Shown: positions 13,230-22,944, numbered from the stretch's first letter. The stretch: 64,000 nucleotides of DNA from Megalonaias nervosa (GCA_016617855.1 JAECUM010009400.1:28379-92378); one strand, 5' to 3'. Program-made: numbers and translations. Notes: generated from the sequence alone by a model not told the origin.

Positions 13230-13965
13230 GACGCTCGTTTGCCAAAGTTATGAAAAATTGCTTGTGGGGAAAAATAGCAGAAAGTCCGTGTTTATGCAAG
13301 ACGGAGTACTTGGCTGAACCCTGTTGCTAATACTACATGATTTACGACAAACACAATATATGAAACAGGTTGGCCGTCCATTGCAAAGGTCTGATCCTTG
13401 AGAATAACAAAGAAGAACCAGAGTTTGTACAGGCCGACGAATTTGGAAATATCATCATTGCAGCCTACGTGACAACCCAAACTCACTTAAAATTGTAGGA
13501 AGCCTTACACCAGTTAGGAGACTGAGTCTTGTACTTTGACAAGAACAGATGCATCTACATCCATCGGCCTTATCATAATCACCCTGAGATTGAAGGAGAC
13601 CGTTAAGGGCTTGGACAGACGAGTAAATCCAAAACAAGATTCTGATTTATGCTTGCTGCGGTCCTAACAATCACGGCTACTAATATCGATACAAACGAAT
13701 AGAATTGCACACCGACTGCAAAGGCAAAGGATTGACGCTAAACGATGGAACGAGTCTAGTGGTGAAATTTGGTGTGTTGAGAGAAGCTCTGCAGTCTAGA
13801 GAGGATCCAGACATTTTATGGTTACCATCTGCGGACCTCACACAATTGTACATTTATCAACTCACTAAATCATCAGTCGCCCTTTGGAAAACAAAAACGT
13901 ATCAAGTCGTCTTCCAGAAGAGAGTGCGACTTCCCAACCACTTCACAGCACTGAAACGCCTATAT
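13230..13965 (+). pseudogene. second Polinton polymerase B tail (copy 2)
   Basis: This repeats the last third of the polymerase at 10470-11010 in the same orientation, diverged by roughly a quarter. Motif B reads NCLWGKI near 13257. The motif C region reads LYFDKNRCIYI near 13530, so both catalytic aspartates of the usual DTD are gone or displaced. The tail (THTDCKGKGLTLN-like, near 13705) follows. There are stops near 13328, 13497, 13523 and 13604. It is a separate, also dead, copy, either a second Polinton or a segmental duplication of the first. Confidence 0.8.
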
Positions 13966-14600
13966 TAGCGGGTATTTAAATGATAAGACTTCAAAAACCC
14001 ACACCTCATTTACGAAGAGAAACCCAGAGCTGGCAAGATGAATCATTTACCACAGACACAAGGGGTTCAATTTCAATGATAAATTATACGATACTTTGTA
14101 TTGCGATTGGATCCATGCTGTACGCTGCGATATCATCGATTCAGCAAGACATGGACACTTCTCTAATAGTACCTCTAAGACCACCATAGAAAGTGATGCC
14201 CATCGTTTATACGTCCCCGTCGGATAAAAAGATCTATACAAACCTCCAATACATCTTGTCTGTCTCAAAAATCATCTACTTAACTTCCTGTCAATCTCAT
14301 CTTGCAGTCAAAGTGATCCGTGCCGTGTACGGCATCAGTCGCAAGAATAAAATCCACAAGTACTTGCTCGTTTGTTTTGGAAGCCAGTTTTAAAGAAGTC
14401 TTACGATATTTTCAGTGACAGCGCTTCAATTACTTCAAGGCATCATTCACACCCTTCATCGAACCAAACGCTTTTTGGATAAACATAAAGTAGCCTTGTC
14501 GCAAATGGCAGATACCGGATCATTTTGCAACCTGGAGGTAGCGGTTCTTTTGGAGGTGTCATCAATCGTTCCATCTTAAAGTGGGATCCTAATGCCTCAG
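13966..14600 (+). pseudogene. ATPase C-terminus and small downstream gene, copy 2
   Basis: VMPIVYTSPSDKKIY near 14190 parallels PVVYTSPL near 12180 at the end of the first ATPase remnant, and VIRAVYGISRKNKIHKYL near 14310 parallels the gene at 12290. The Walker motifs of the ATPase are missing in this copy, so most of that gene was deleted here. Homology continues to GGVINRSILKWDPN-like sequence near 14550-14590. Confidence 0.65.
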
Positions 14601-15190
14601 CAGCAGTCACCCACAAGAAAAAGGTCTTTCCCCATAACCGTTTCCAGAAGAACAAGAGTGGCAGAGCTAAGTCACATCTCCAGTAAAAGAAAAGTCCCAA
14701 GAAAACAGCTTCTACTCGAAAGAGAGGCAGTGCTGAACGGACGCAACCTTACTCCCCCAAACCAAGAACCTTGGTGACCTTATACGTGTACTTTGGAATC
14801 TCATGGTAGGACGAAACTGACATTAGTACCCTGCAAACGATGGATGGACAATTACAACACGAATTGCAATCGCTGATGGATCGCCTCGATTTTTTCAGAA
14901 ACGGAAAAATCGCAACTGTACGATCAAGTTTTTCAACGTCTTCAACTCTTTCACCAGAAAGGTTGAGATGAAACAGCTACACAGACTCTAAAAGATTTTA
15001 AGGCTATTATAAAAATACAACCACCACCACCACCATCACCCCCAGTGACCCAAACAGATGTATGCGAGAAAAAGAAGACGCAGGAGAAGTCTTTCAAACA
15101 CCGTCGGCTCACAACCATAGTAAGACTGCAGCGTTCTTGTTGACCCCTTTCCCTACTCCCCAATGAGAAGAATTCCATGCTTGGGTTAAA
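14601..15190 (+). pseudogene. Polinton coding remnant with DGQLQHELQSLMDRLDF segment
   Basis: A Lys/Ser-rich stretch (14600-14780) is followed near 14840 by an acidic helical segment, DGQLQHELQSLMDRLDF, and a Pro-run near 15015. Shifts break it near 14895 and 14965. Placement between the minor gene and the integrase fits an uncharacterised Polinton gene with an N-terminal helical region; no function is known to me. Confidence 0.45.
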
Positions 15191-15384
15191 AAGGTGATGT
15201 CGACCCCATTTTCGACAGAAGTGAAAAAGAAAGAAGGGAAGCCAGAAGCGAAAAAGGAAAGCAAGAAAAAGCGATCTCCTTGCCACCGCCACCTTTGGCT
15301 CCTACTCCTGTGTCACGGCGGAAACGCCAAGCGGATTTCAGATCTTACGAAAGCAAGAGTAGCATCGGTGAAGAGCGGGTGACT

Positions 15385-15975
15385 CATTGAAAATAGTCCT
15401 GTTGGAGAATCTTTTAGCCCGCATTTATTACAATCCTGCCCATCCTACAGATTACGGAAGAATTCAAAAATCGTATTGTGCTACCAAAACCCAACTGAAA
15501 AGAACAAGTCACATTGACGTTACAAAAACCCATTCGACGAATATTTTCAAGAAGTCGAACCAAACTGGTGGGTATCGATACTTCCCTTACTGTCCCCAAG
15601 AAACGTGGACTGTTAACAACGGGAGATGGGGTGGACGTTAGTAAAGCCAAGCGCACCTTCGACAAAGGTTATTTACCGAACTGGACCATAGAATTGTCAC
15701 TAGACGAAAGCGTGGCTCCCACCCTCCTGTCTATAATTGGAAGAAATGAACGGTGAAGTGTTAAGAGGAACATTCTACTTTCCCGAATAACAACGAGAAC
15801 CCAAAACAGAAGACGACGTGTATGACATTAAATGTATTCCCGATTGAAGAACCCGTAAAATAGGCAAACGCCCAGTCAAAGAAGTGAAAGTTCGTTGGAA
15901 ATGATATCCTCCAAGTTTTGATTCTTGGATTGACGCTTCGCAAGTCATCGACTATAAAAAGAAGTGACCATTATG
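15385..15975 (+). pseudogene. Polinton integrase remnant lacking its catalytic core
   Basis: The N-terminal region (LLARIYYNPAHPTDYG near 15405, then KPIRRIFSRSRTK near 15520) is characteristic of Polinton retroviral-type integrases. After about 15570 the sequence jumps to the C-terminal part: VSKAKRTFDKGYLPNWT near 15640, then chromodomain-like segments VKVRWK near 15887 and FDSWIDASQVI near 15918. The core carrying the D,D,E residues, normally some 150 codons, is absent. Frame shifts occur near 15525, 15690 and 15790. The enzyme would have inserted the element into host DNA; this copy cannot. Confidence 0.85.
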
Positions 15976-16335
15976 CTATTCAACATAGTAGCAGCAACAA
16001 CAGCTCCTTCTCAGTGTTCTTCACTACAAGATCTACAAAAGCAACCCTTCTGGGTGTGGTGGGGAATATTTGTGCCTAAAACGCAAATCGTCCTTTTCTG
16101 CCAAATCTTTGTGTCATCGGAGCAGCCATCACCAATCTGAGTTTGCTACAAGGATGCAAACAATTTTGGATCATTTTACTAAGCAGTTGCATCGTTTATT
16201 ATCTTCCCAATCCTTCCCTGAAATATTCCAGCCACAACAGGAGCCTTGCGGCCAAGGTCAGTCATGCCCAAAACAGAAGCAGTAATAACCCTCTTTTGAA
16301 AACTTCTTTGACTTTGAAAGCACAACCCTCGAATT
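15976..16335 (+). other. non-coding or unrecognisable spacer
   Basis: Short open pieces (for example 15985-16130, moderately hydrophobic) match nothing I recognise and are interrupted by stops. This is probably decayed Polinton sequence. Confidence 0.3.
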
Positions 16336-16510
16336 ATGAATAACCAATTTTACTTAACTTTACCCAGTGACAGTTCCATGGGTGTGTATCCCAACAATAA
16401 CTTGTGGTGTTTCACTGCAAATTACCTCAGGCTATTCAATTAGATCACGAAGCGCATCTTTCATCCAATACCAATAATCTTTTAAGTCATTTACCAAATT
16501 AATTTTGAAC
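16336..16510 (+). pseudogene. N-terminal fragment of the Polinton FYLTLPS-type protein
   Basis: ATG at 16336 opens MNNQFYLTLPSDSSMGVYPN, a start shared by a large uncharacterised Polinton protein family (recognised from the conserved YLTLPSxSSM pattern). About 40 codons later a stop (near 16441) and AT-rich sequence end the match, so only the beginning survives before the repeats at 16.5 kb. Confidence 0.6.
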
Positions 16511-16516
16511 GTGTTG

Positions 16517-16612
16517 ACTAGTTAAAGCTGGGGTAGCCAGACTGACGAACGCTATGATTTATATACTTGAAGGACGGAAGTGAAGGAAAACATCCCTTAC
16601 AATAACTTCACA
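16517..16612. repeat. direct repeat copy 1 (TAGCCAGACTGACGAACGCT)
   Basis: Carries GGTAGCCAGACTGACGAACG followed by a diverged 70-base tail (GACGGAAGTGAAGGA, ACTTCAC). A second copy in the same orientation lies at 17694-17800, so the two bracket about 1.2 kb. Same orientation argues against terminal inverted repeats. Confidence 0.7.
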
Positions 16613-16866
16613 TATTATATATTATCCACACAGAAGGGAAGAAAATACCTCATTATATACTATCCAAACCAATATCTACCATCCACATAGAAGGGAAGAA
16701 AATAACTCCAATATCTATTATCAACACAGAAGTGAAGGAATAACCAAAATATCTGCTATCAACACAGAAAGGAAAAACAAAAAAAAAAAAAAAAACACTA
16801 TCTACTATCCACACAGAAGGGAACAAAATGATCCAATATCTATTATATGCTATCCACATAGGTACG
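16612..16866. repeat. minisatellite of about 42 bases (CCACACAGAAGGGAA units)
   Basis: Five or six units of the form TATCxACACAGAAGGGAAxAAAAT with a variable TCCAATATCTATTAT segment. An A-run interrupts one unit at about 16777-16796. Confidence 0.85.
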
Positions 16867-16867
16867 C

Positions 16868-17078
16868 GCACAACAACACACATACAAACAAACACACAAA
16901 CGTACGAGTGAACTCAAATACACATAAAAACAAACACACATACGTACGATTGCATACAATCAAACAAATACACAAACAGACAAACGTACGCGCTCACATA
17001 CAAACACACAAATACAAACACCAACAAACGTACGAGCAAGGATACAAACATACACACACACACACACACACACACAAT
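16868..17078. repeat. CA-rich cryptic minisatellite with ACGTACG blocks, second copy
   Basis: Same grammar as 6180-6545: ACAAACACACA strings interrupted by ACGTACG at about 16900, 16944, 16986 and 17029, ending in a (CA)n run at 17053-17077. The two arrays bracket the + strand Polinton remnants. Confidence 0.85.
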
Positions 17079-17273
17079 CACATCAGTAAAGGATTTAGTG
17101 CTTATAATAACACTGCTTCAAATTCATTCAAATTTGCACCGTAATCAGTCTTTGTTTTCTGGAGATCTGGTTAGTCCTGAAAAGGGATGGGTTTTTTGGG
17201 AACTTCGATGCATCTCTTAATGCTGGCACCTCCCAGGTCTGGCCCCACACACGGAACGTCTGCTCCAGTCCTG

Positions 17274-17684
17274 CTAGCAACTGATATTTGTTGTTGGGAG
17301 CGCAGAGGGAAGTTGATTGACCTCATGATCCCAGTTCTTGCTCTGTGGGATGGTGAAGACTTCCCTCTGTCTTCTTCTATTTTGTAGACGGGGATGATAA
17401 TGAGGTCTCTGCGGCTCTACTGGTACTGGTGGCTGTGGCTGACGTTGTTGTAGTACTGGTATTGGTTGTGGAGGCGTCCCCACCTCAGGCCTGACCTCAA
17501 ACAGAGGTCTAAGTATGAGGTGATGCAGAATTCTTTCCTTCTCCACTTCCTTCTTTTCCTTCTCCTCCTCCTCTTCTATCCTGGCTGATTCTGCTATGGC
17601 CTCCATAGCCAGCTCGTTTAAATTGCGCCTGGCATACTCCAGGTGCATCTGAAGTTCCAGTAATTTAGCAATTCTGTTACTCAC
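17274..17684 (-). CDS. hypothetical charged protein, possible transposase N-terminal fragment
   Basis: An open frame of 136 codons with helical Leu/Glu-rich start (residues 1-35), a Glu/Lys tract (37-50), a Pro/Gln-rich linker (70-95) and an Arg-rich segment RLQNRRRQREVF near 100-111. It starts just inside the direct repeat at 17694. The layout is reminiscent of the N-terminus of some Harbinger-type transposases, but no catalytic part follows and I would not name it. The initiating codon may not be ATG. A diverged relative with stops may occupy 17950-18350 on the same strand. Confidence 0.35.
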   Translation of the reverse strand: MSNRIAKLLELQMHLEYARRNLNELAMEAIAESARIEEEEEKEKKEVEKERILHHLILRPLFEVRPEVGTPPQPIPVLQQRQPQPPVPVEPQRPHYHPRLQNRRRQREVFTIPQSKNWDHEVNQLPSALPTTNISC

Positions 17685-17693
17685 TTTTTATGT

Positions 17694-17800
17694 TGACTAG
17701 TCAACTTTGGGTAGCCAGACTGACGAACGCTACACATTATGTCTGAAGCGCGGACGTGAAGGACAAGATCGCCTTATAACAAAATTCAATATCGACTTCA
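17694..17800. repeat. direct repeat copy 2 (TAGCCAGACTGACGAACGCT)
   Basis: Matches 16517-16612 at the first 35 bases almost exactly and then about 70-75 percent (GCGGACGTGAAGGA, CGACTTCAC). Confidence 0.7.
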
Positions 17801-18665
17801 CAATCAATAGCATGGAAAGCGCGGACCTAAATAAATACTTACGTTCACTTTTTCCACCTACAATCACTAACTAGAAACACACACAATCTGACTAGTCAGA
17901 GAAACGAAGTGCTTATAGACACACTTCTATTTTTTAACTTACTAACATACAATAGCCAATTTGATTAATATCTCTTCTCTAGAGAGTTGTGGTAGCCCTG
18001 AAAAGTGTTATTTTGTTGGGGGTTATGGCAATCTCTTAACGTCTCAGATTGAGTCCCCGTCTGGCGGAAGGCTTTCCCAAAGGATAAAGTCTGTTTATGC
18101 GGAAGGAGAAGGAGAACTCTTTCCTATCCACACGGCAGTGGACAAAACCTCTGTCTGGCTTCTGCTACTGATGTTGCTGCTGCTGCTGTCTTTGCTTCTG
18201 AAGTCTATTCTTCTCCGTCCACTAATCTTGCTCTTTCTTGATTTCTTCTCTGAAGACCTCTTCTGTCAGGTCTTCGACCACTTTCAACATCATGACATTC
18301 TCTATCTCATCAGCTTGGCTAGTCTTGAACACATCTTAATAGGAGGATGAGTCAACAATGGATGGTCAAACTGGAGACTATCTCGCTTTATACGTCTCAG
18401 GCGCAGAGGCGATAGAAAACATCCCTACGATTTGTGTTGGGTAGCAAGGCTATAGAGCTGATCTTTATGATGAGGGATAGAGAGAAGTCAAAGATCATGT
18501 ATTCATAGTGTTTTTTGAAAACAAACGACACATTTTTTCGAAACACAACATCTTTTTAGTTAACACATAACCAAAAACTAACAATTTATATAACATTAAA
18601 CAAGTTATTTTTGACAAGGTTGACAACGTTGTGAAATTAGGTTAGACATCCACTGAGTAAGGTCA
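17801..18665. other. repeat-derived or decayed sequence, no intact gene
   Basis: On the - strand between about 18350 and 17960 a frame with a Gln-run (near 18170-18190) and VEDLTEEVFREEIKKEQ (near 18250) looks like former coding sequence broken by stops. The + strand frame through the same bases (Leu-rich) is its shadow. The remainder is AT-rich. Confidence 0.4.
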
Positions 18666-18670
18666 TTGGG

Positions 18671-19163
18671 TTATTGATGTACACTACGTTTCCTAGCTAA
18701 AGACAAAATAGATCCATAACAATCACAAAACCATCGATCTACCTTTTCATCGGTTCTAGAAGAGTTACGATTAAAATAAGTCACTAAATGTTCTAAGAAA
18801 TATCCAAGACTGCGTTGATGAAGAAACTGCACACAATATTGTCCACACACCATAGAATCTGTACCTTGTAATTTCACATTGTTGAATCGTGTCGTCTGGG
18901 CATTTCTTCTGATAAAGTCGATGATGTCGTCCTCCAAAAGAGGTAATCCATGCGAATCAAAATACTTCACACAACCATCTTTAGGGAAGTAGACGGCTAC
19001 CCAGTGAGTTCCTGGGAGATGACTGTCGTCCGTGTTGACGACATAAGCTTGATGGTCTTCAGGTTTGCGATGAGGACGTTCATCTTTAGCATACACGACA
19101 GGATTCTAAGAAGCAGTATACAAACTGTTGTTCAGAAGGTAATACAGTTTCCAGGTATCCATT
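18671..19163 (-). pseudogene. Polinton adenovirus-type cysteine protease remnant
   Basis: This would have cleaved capsid precursors. The frame starts at ATG 19163 (MDTWKLYYLLNNSLYTAS), meets one TAG at about 19107, then continues in the same frame to 18671. Visible catalytic-region motifs are LPGTHWVAVYF (His), KYFDSHGLP (acidic partner) and SMVCGQYCVQFLH (nucleophile Cys), in the order of the adenain/Ulp1-like fold. Length (about 164 codons) is normal for Polinton proteases. Apart from the single nonsense codon the gene looks well preserved, better than its + strand neighbours. Confidence 0.85.
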
Positions 19164-19202
19164 TTTCTTGTGTTTTTGTTTTCCACAGGTAATGATAAGT
19201 CA

Positions 19203-19670
19203 TCAATTCAATTCTGACTTGTTGTTTGAAAATCTCTGACGGTTTCTTCGCTTCGACTCCGCACTCTGTGACAAGATAGCTTCGATGCGAAAGGTCTCCA
19301 GAGTAGTCAATGGAGGAGAGGAATGATCACGCAAGTCTTTATACTACTGATGCAACACTGTTTCTTGTGAGATGAGACCCCAAGAGTCCTCCAGATACTA
19401 TTCCAATTTTTCTTCTTGACTCATCATCAGACATTTATCGTGTTGAATTTGACTGGGACGATCGTTTTGACATCCATAACAATATTTATTGGTCAATTCA
19501 GTAATTTTATTCTCCAGATATTTTGCAAAACAGGAGACTCAAGTGTGTTCTTGTTCTGGCCATCTGTACTTCATCACTATGTCCTCTTTGTCTTCCACAG
19601 TTTCCACGTTATCCTCCCATTCCATTTCCAAAGATTATCTACTGTTCAAAGAGGGATTACAGTCTTCCAT
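19203..19670 (-). pseudogene. Polinton CYGC-type protein remnant
   Basis: From ATG 19670 the frame encodes an acidic helical protein with ITELTNKYCYGCQNDRPSQ (near 19480-19500), then QHDKCLMM and a helical tail. The CxxC...H...C spacing suggests a metal site. Stops lie at about 19636, 19534, 19388 and 19348. It sits between protease and capsid genes on the same strand, a usual Polinton position. No biochemical role is known to me. Confidence 0.6.
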
Positions 19671-19675
19671 AGCTT

Positions 19676-20445
19676 CTAATAGTCTAGAATGACTTCTCTC
19701 AAGCCGTTGACTTCTATGGTATTGTAGAATTCGGCATACAAGATGACGTTCACCGTCTTGGCTAGAGCTTCTGCAAACTGAAGTTCCACACGCAGTTGAC
19801 CTGATTTTATAGGGCGGAAATGTCCCTCATCACTGCCTTGGTCTGGCGTGAAATCAAAGGCCCACAGTGCGTAGCCTCCTGCATAATCTTCGTACGCAAT
19901 GCCGTGGCTAGTGTTGGTCCCTAGCTGTCCGGTGGCGTCGTACAGAGTCAAGTACAATCTCAAGCAATTTTCTGGATAAAGTATGGTTCAAATGGTCTGG
20001 TACACAAGGTCTTGTCATCGCGACAGACTTCGATCTTGGACACTTTGTAGTGCTTAAACTGAAAAGGATTGGTAGTGACGGCTCCGTTGTTGGCTGCGTT
20101 GCTAACGATGCCAGCGATTAAACGTTTGGTTAACTGTGCTTGGAACAGATGATCTTCGGTCTTGGATCGGAGTTCAGGTTTTTCTGCTCAAAGCGTAACT
20201 GACGTCGTTTCCCACTTTAGGTAACACTTCCACACGACGCACGTAGAATCTGGCTTCTTGGATGATGGTTTTGTACTCGTTGGCATGGGCCATCACATGG
20301 AAAACGGTACTGCTTCGATTCAGTCTCAAGCACAGCATCTCACTCGAGTTTTCTGGCGCTTGATACCTACTCTTTAAAAGTATTGATCTTTCTCGCTTGG
20401 TGTTGGTAGTCACAATGAACTATCGGTCTTGAACGTTTTGCCTTT
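19676..20445 (-). pseudogene. Polinton major capsid protein, C-terminal part, cut by the younger element
   Basis: Encodes the end of the double-jelly-roll capsid protein whose nematode relatives are annotated as F54H12.2-like. The C-terminal signature TVNVILYAEFYNTIEVN lies near 19725, with ALWAFDFTPD near 19840 and NGAVTTNPFQFKHYKV near 20070-20095. An upstream part (EARFYVRRVEVLP) is near 20230. A stop near 19963 and shifts near 20160-20190 and 20340-20410 break it. The first half is missing: at 20445 the sequence passes into the terminal repeat of the element at 20446-37305. Confidence 0.85.
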
Positions 20446-20540
20446 AGCAGCAGGGAAGGTGAATAGACCACTCTTATGATTAAGCCAAATTTTAGTGATA
20501 ATTGAGGCAAGTGGTCTGTTCGACTGCCGTACCGCGAAAT

Positions 20541-20668
20541 CATTTGTCTTAATCATAATGCAAATATATTCATTACCAAATGTCTGTCCACCCCACCCCA
20601 CCCCCTTGCTGCGGTGGACCCTACAACTTGGTTTTCGAGCAAATTTTGCATTATGATTAAGACAAATG
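20541..20668. repeat. 24-base perfect inverted repeat inside left TIR
   Basis: 20541-20564 (starting CATTTGTCTTAATC) is the exact reverse complement of 20645-20668, separated by 80 bases. A related word, CTTATGATTAAG, occurs once more nearer the tip at about 20472. The direct word CGACTGCC(G/A)TACCGCG accompanies both arms. The same arrangement is present in the right TIR at 37088-37111 and 37187-37210. Confidence 0.9.
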
Positions 20669-21120
20669 TGTAAGGTTCGACTGCCATACCGCGCATATCA
20701 TATTCCCTTCTTGTCTGCTGTTATCTTACACACACATGTGGTCATTCACCCTTCCTGCTGCTATGAATTTATCCAGATCAACTATTGCATGTATATACAT
20801 GAAGTGAGTCATACATACATGTACTGAGATAGGTATGCGTACCGATTTTTCAAGGACATGTGTGGTAGTTCAAACAATAGCTGTGTTTATCGCCGCGGAT
20901 ATCTCCCCCCGGATATCTCCGGGAGATAGGTATTTGTGTGCAGTTTATTTCCGTGCTTTAATTTTAAATATAATACATTTTAATCGGTTCATATATATAA
21001 TGGTAAAATATCTTAATAAAATTATAAATATTTATTTATTTGTAAAATCAGATATCAAATGCTTTTGCACAATAATCACATATAATAATTTCTAAAACGT
21101 ATATCCGTAGTCGAGTTCGT

Positions 21121-21176
21121 TAGCTCAATGTTAAAGTTGCTGGAAACTTTAATACTGATGTTTGCGGTTCGACCCC
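21121..21176 (+). promoter_or_regulatory. tRNA-like A/B-box pair in left TIR
   Basis: TAGCTCAATGTT (21121-21132) resembles the A box and GGTTCGACCCC (21166-21176) is a perfect B-box match, 33 bases apart, reading inwards. It could be a Pol III promoter or a captured tRNA/SINE head. No cloverleaf with paired acceptor stem is evident. Confidence 0.5.
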
Positions 21177-21737
21177 AGATCTCGCCGAGATGGGTTCGGG
21201 TCCCCGGGTCGCCCACGTCTTTTTAATAAGTGGGGGGGGGAGGCATCCCCTGAGATTTCGATAAATCACCACGTATCTCGTGGTCGGATTCTATTTTGGA
21301 ATTCTACCCCGGGGTTTCGTGGGGTTTTATCGAAATCGCAATGCCTAGACAGCCTTCTGAATTGCTAATATTTCGCTTTCGTCAATTAGAAATTCGCCGG
21401 GAGGTGTGTCTATGCAAATTTGCCCCCCCCTAAAATAATCAGTAGTATGCCTTGAGCTCTCTGCCCCATGGAAGAACCCCCAAATAAACATCCAGAAAGG
21501 GTGTTAGCCAAAAGAAACAGAACATGGGCGTGCCGCATAATACGTCATAAGAGAGACGACAATGTAAGGACCCCATGAAAGTTACACAGGCTATCGAGGG
21601 GCTCCATTGAAGGGTAACCGCTAGGATCTACTGATTATTTTTGATAAATTAAAATACAGACAAACATGCATACATACAGACATACATAGAAAGGGGAAAT
21701 AATTCTCTAGCAGAGGAGGAGCAGAGTTAATCACAGA

Positions 21738-22404
21738 TTAACCAAAGATTTTATCTAGACCTATACGATATCTGGATCTTGGATCATGTAGATTTATTGT
21801 AATAAATCCAAACGGAACAGCTTGTGCTTTTGAAAAGAAGTTTCTGAATTACATCATGTCCATATCCCCTGAACACCAAGTATAATAAATATTCTGTAAA
21901 GTATAATTATCTACTCCATTAAACACAACCAAAATATTACAGTTGTCTCTGATCACTTTAGGTATTTGTGTATATCTTTGTGTAACATAAACGTCAGTAT
22001 TTTTGTGACGACCTCGAGAAAATATTCTAGCTGGATTTGTTTGTCTGTCCAACATAACGTCATCGTACACCACTAAATTATTAATAAATCCATCTAGGTC
22101 ATCTACAGATGGGGCCTCATCAATATAAGGTGATAAAGTCAACAACATCGTCTCCGTCTTTATTAACTGATTTCACTTTCTCATTAAAATCCTTAAGTAC
22201 TTCGTAACAATGTTGATCATCTACGGATGGTGCTACTAAATACAATTTACTCCATTTTAACCATCGCATTATTAAATTTAATAATAGTTGTGTTTTACCT
22301 GATCCAGATGGATCTATTATAATCATTCTTATCGAATTTGGTAATGCTGAATGGTGCTTTACTGGCTCCTGTTTTCGTGTCGCCGAAAAATCAATTATAT
22401 CCAT
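21738..22404 (-). pseudogene. packaging ATPase of the younger element (A32/FtsK-HerA type)
   Basis: Would pump the genome into capsids. ATG at 22404; Walker A PSGSGKT at residues 32-38 after a hydrophobic strand; Walker B-type NNLVVYDDVMLD near 22070; then FSRGRHKNTDVYVTQRY near 22000, the sensor-like segment typical of this family. The frame shifts between about 22148 and 22120, and an in-frame TAA follows DMM at about 21846. Recognisable coding sequence continues in frame to 21738, which gives the family's usual length of roughly 220 codons. Divergent from the PLA2 gene with only 12 bases between the two starts. Confidence 0.85.
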
Positions 22405-22416
22405 ATTATTAATAAC

Positions 22417-22944
22417 ATGAGTCTATATTGTGTTCGATGTAGATTATCTACACCCACCACTGGACTGACAACAATAATAACAAAAAATAAACGACGTGCA
22501 TTAACAGGTAAATGTGTAAAATGCGGCACGAAAAAATATAAATTTATCTCCATGTCTGATTCCCTGACAAAGTCAGGTACAAAGACAGGTGGAGATATAG
22601 CCGCTTTATTAGGAAAATTACCAGGAACTCCGTGGGCTAAATATGCCGGTGAGAAACACCTTCCTGGATATAATTATTGTGGTCCTGGAACCCGACTTGA
22701 CATCCGACTTGATGATCAAGATCAACCAAGACCAGGAGAGTATCCAGTAAATAAGATTGATCAAGCGTGTCATGTTCATGATGTTGCGTATAAAAGTAAA
22801 GATTTACAACAAAGGCATCTCGCAGATGTAAAATTGATTCATGCATTAAATTCTATACCTAATAAATCTGTCAGAGATAAATTAGCTACTTTTCTAGTAA
22901 AATCTGCCATGAAAGGTAAAATAATGCTAGGGGCTGGTAATTAA
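22417..22944 (+). CDS. zinc-ribbon plus parvovirus-type phospholipase A2 protein
   Basis: 175 codons from the ATG at 22417, the first in frame after the short divergent spacer. Residues 5-36 form a CxxC...CxxC zinc ribbon (C5, C8, C33, C36), like the small ribbon (DUF5679-like) of viral and phage proteins. Residues 66-145 match the secreted-type PLA2 fold used in parvovirus VP1: Ca-binding loop YCGPGT (87-92) and active site CHVHDVAY with H121-D122, then D137 in LADVKLI. In virions such domains open endosomal membranes during entry. The frame is intact with catalytic residues present. Function in entry is inferred. Confidence 0.88.
   Translation: MSLYCVRCRLSTPTTGLTTIITKNKRRALTGKCVKCGTKKYKFISMSDSLTKSGTKTGGDIAALLGKLPGTPWAKYAGEKHLPGYNYCGPGTRLDIRLDDQDQPRPGEYPVNKIDQACHVHDVAYKSKDLQQRHLADVKLIHALNSIPNKSVRDKLATFLVKSAMKGKIMLGAGN

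Larger units (their letters stand above)
20446..21729 (+). repeat. left terminal inverted repeat of the younger element
   Basis: Pairs with 36029-37305 reversed, about 97 percent identical by eye, with small indels in a C-rich run (20584-20607) and a G-run (21230-21240). Contains a subterminal 24-base inverted repeat, a GATATCTCC-rich palindromic patch (20896-20930), and a tRNA-like A/B-box pair (21121-21176). Frames of 86 and 68 codons inside the repeat are preserved only because the arms are near-identical. Confidence 0.95.

Noticed and set aside
17961..18350. A 129-codon Leu-rich membrane-like protein on the + strand
   Set aside because: It is the antisense shadow of a Gln/Ser-rich decayed coding stretch on the - strand.
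20835..21368. Frames of 86 and 68 codons in the left TIR, with near-identical partners in the right TIR (36388-36921)
   Set aside because: They are conserved only because the whole TIR arms are near-identical; composition is AT-rich and no protein features are visible.
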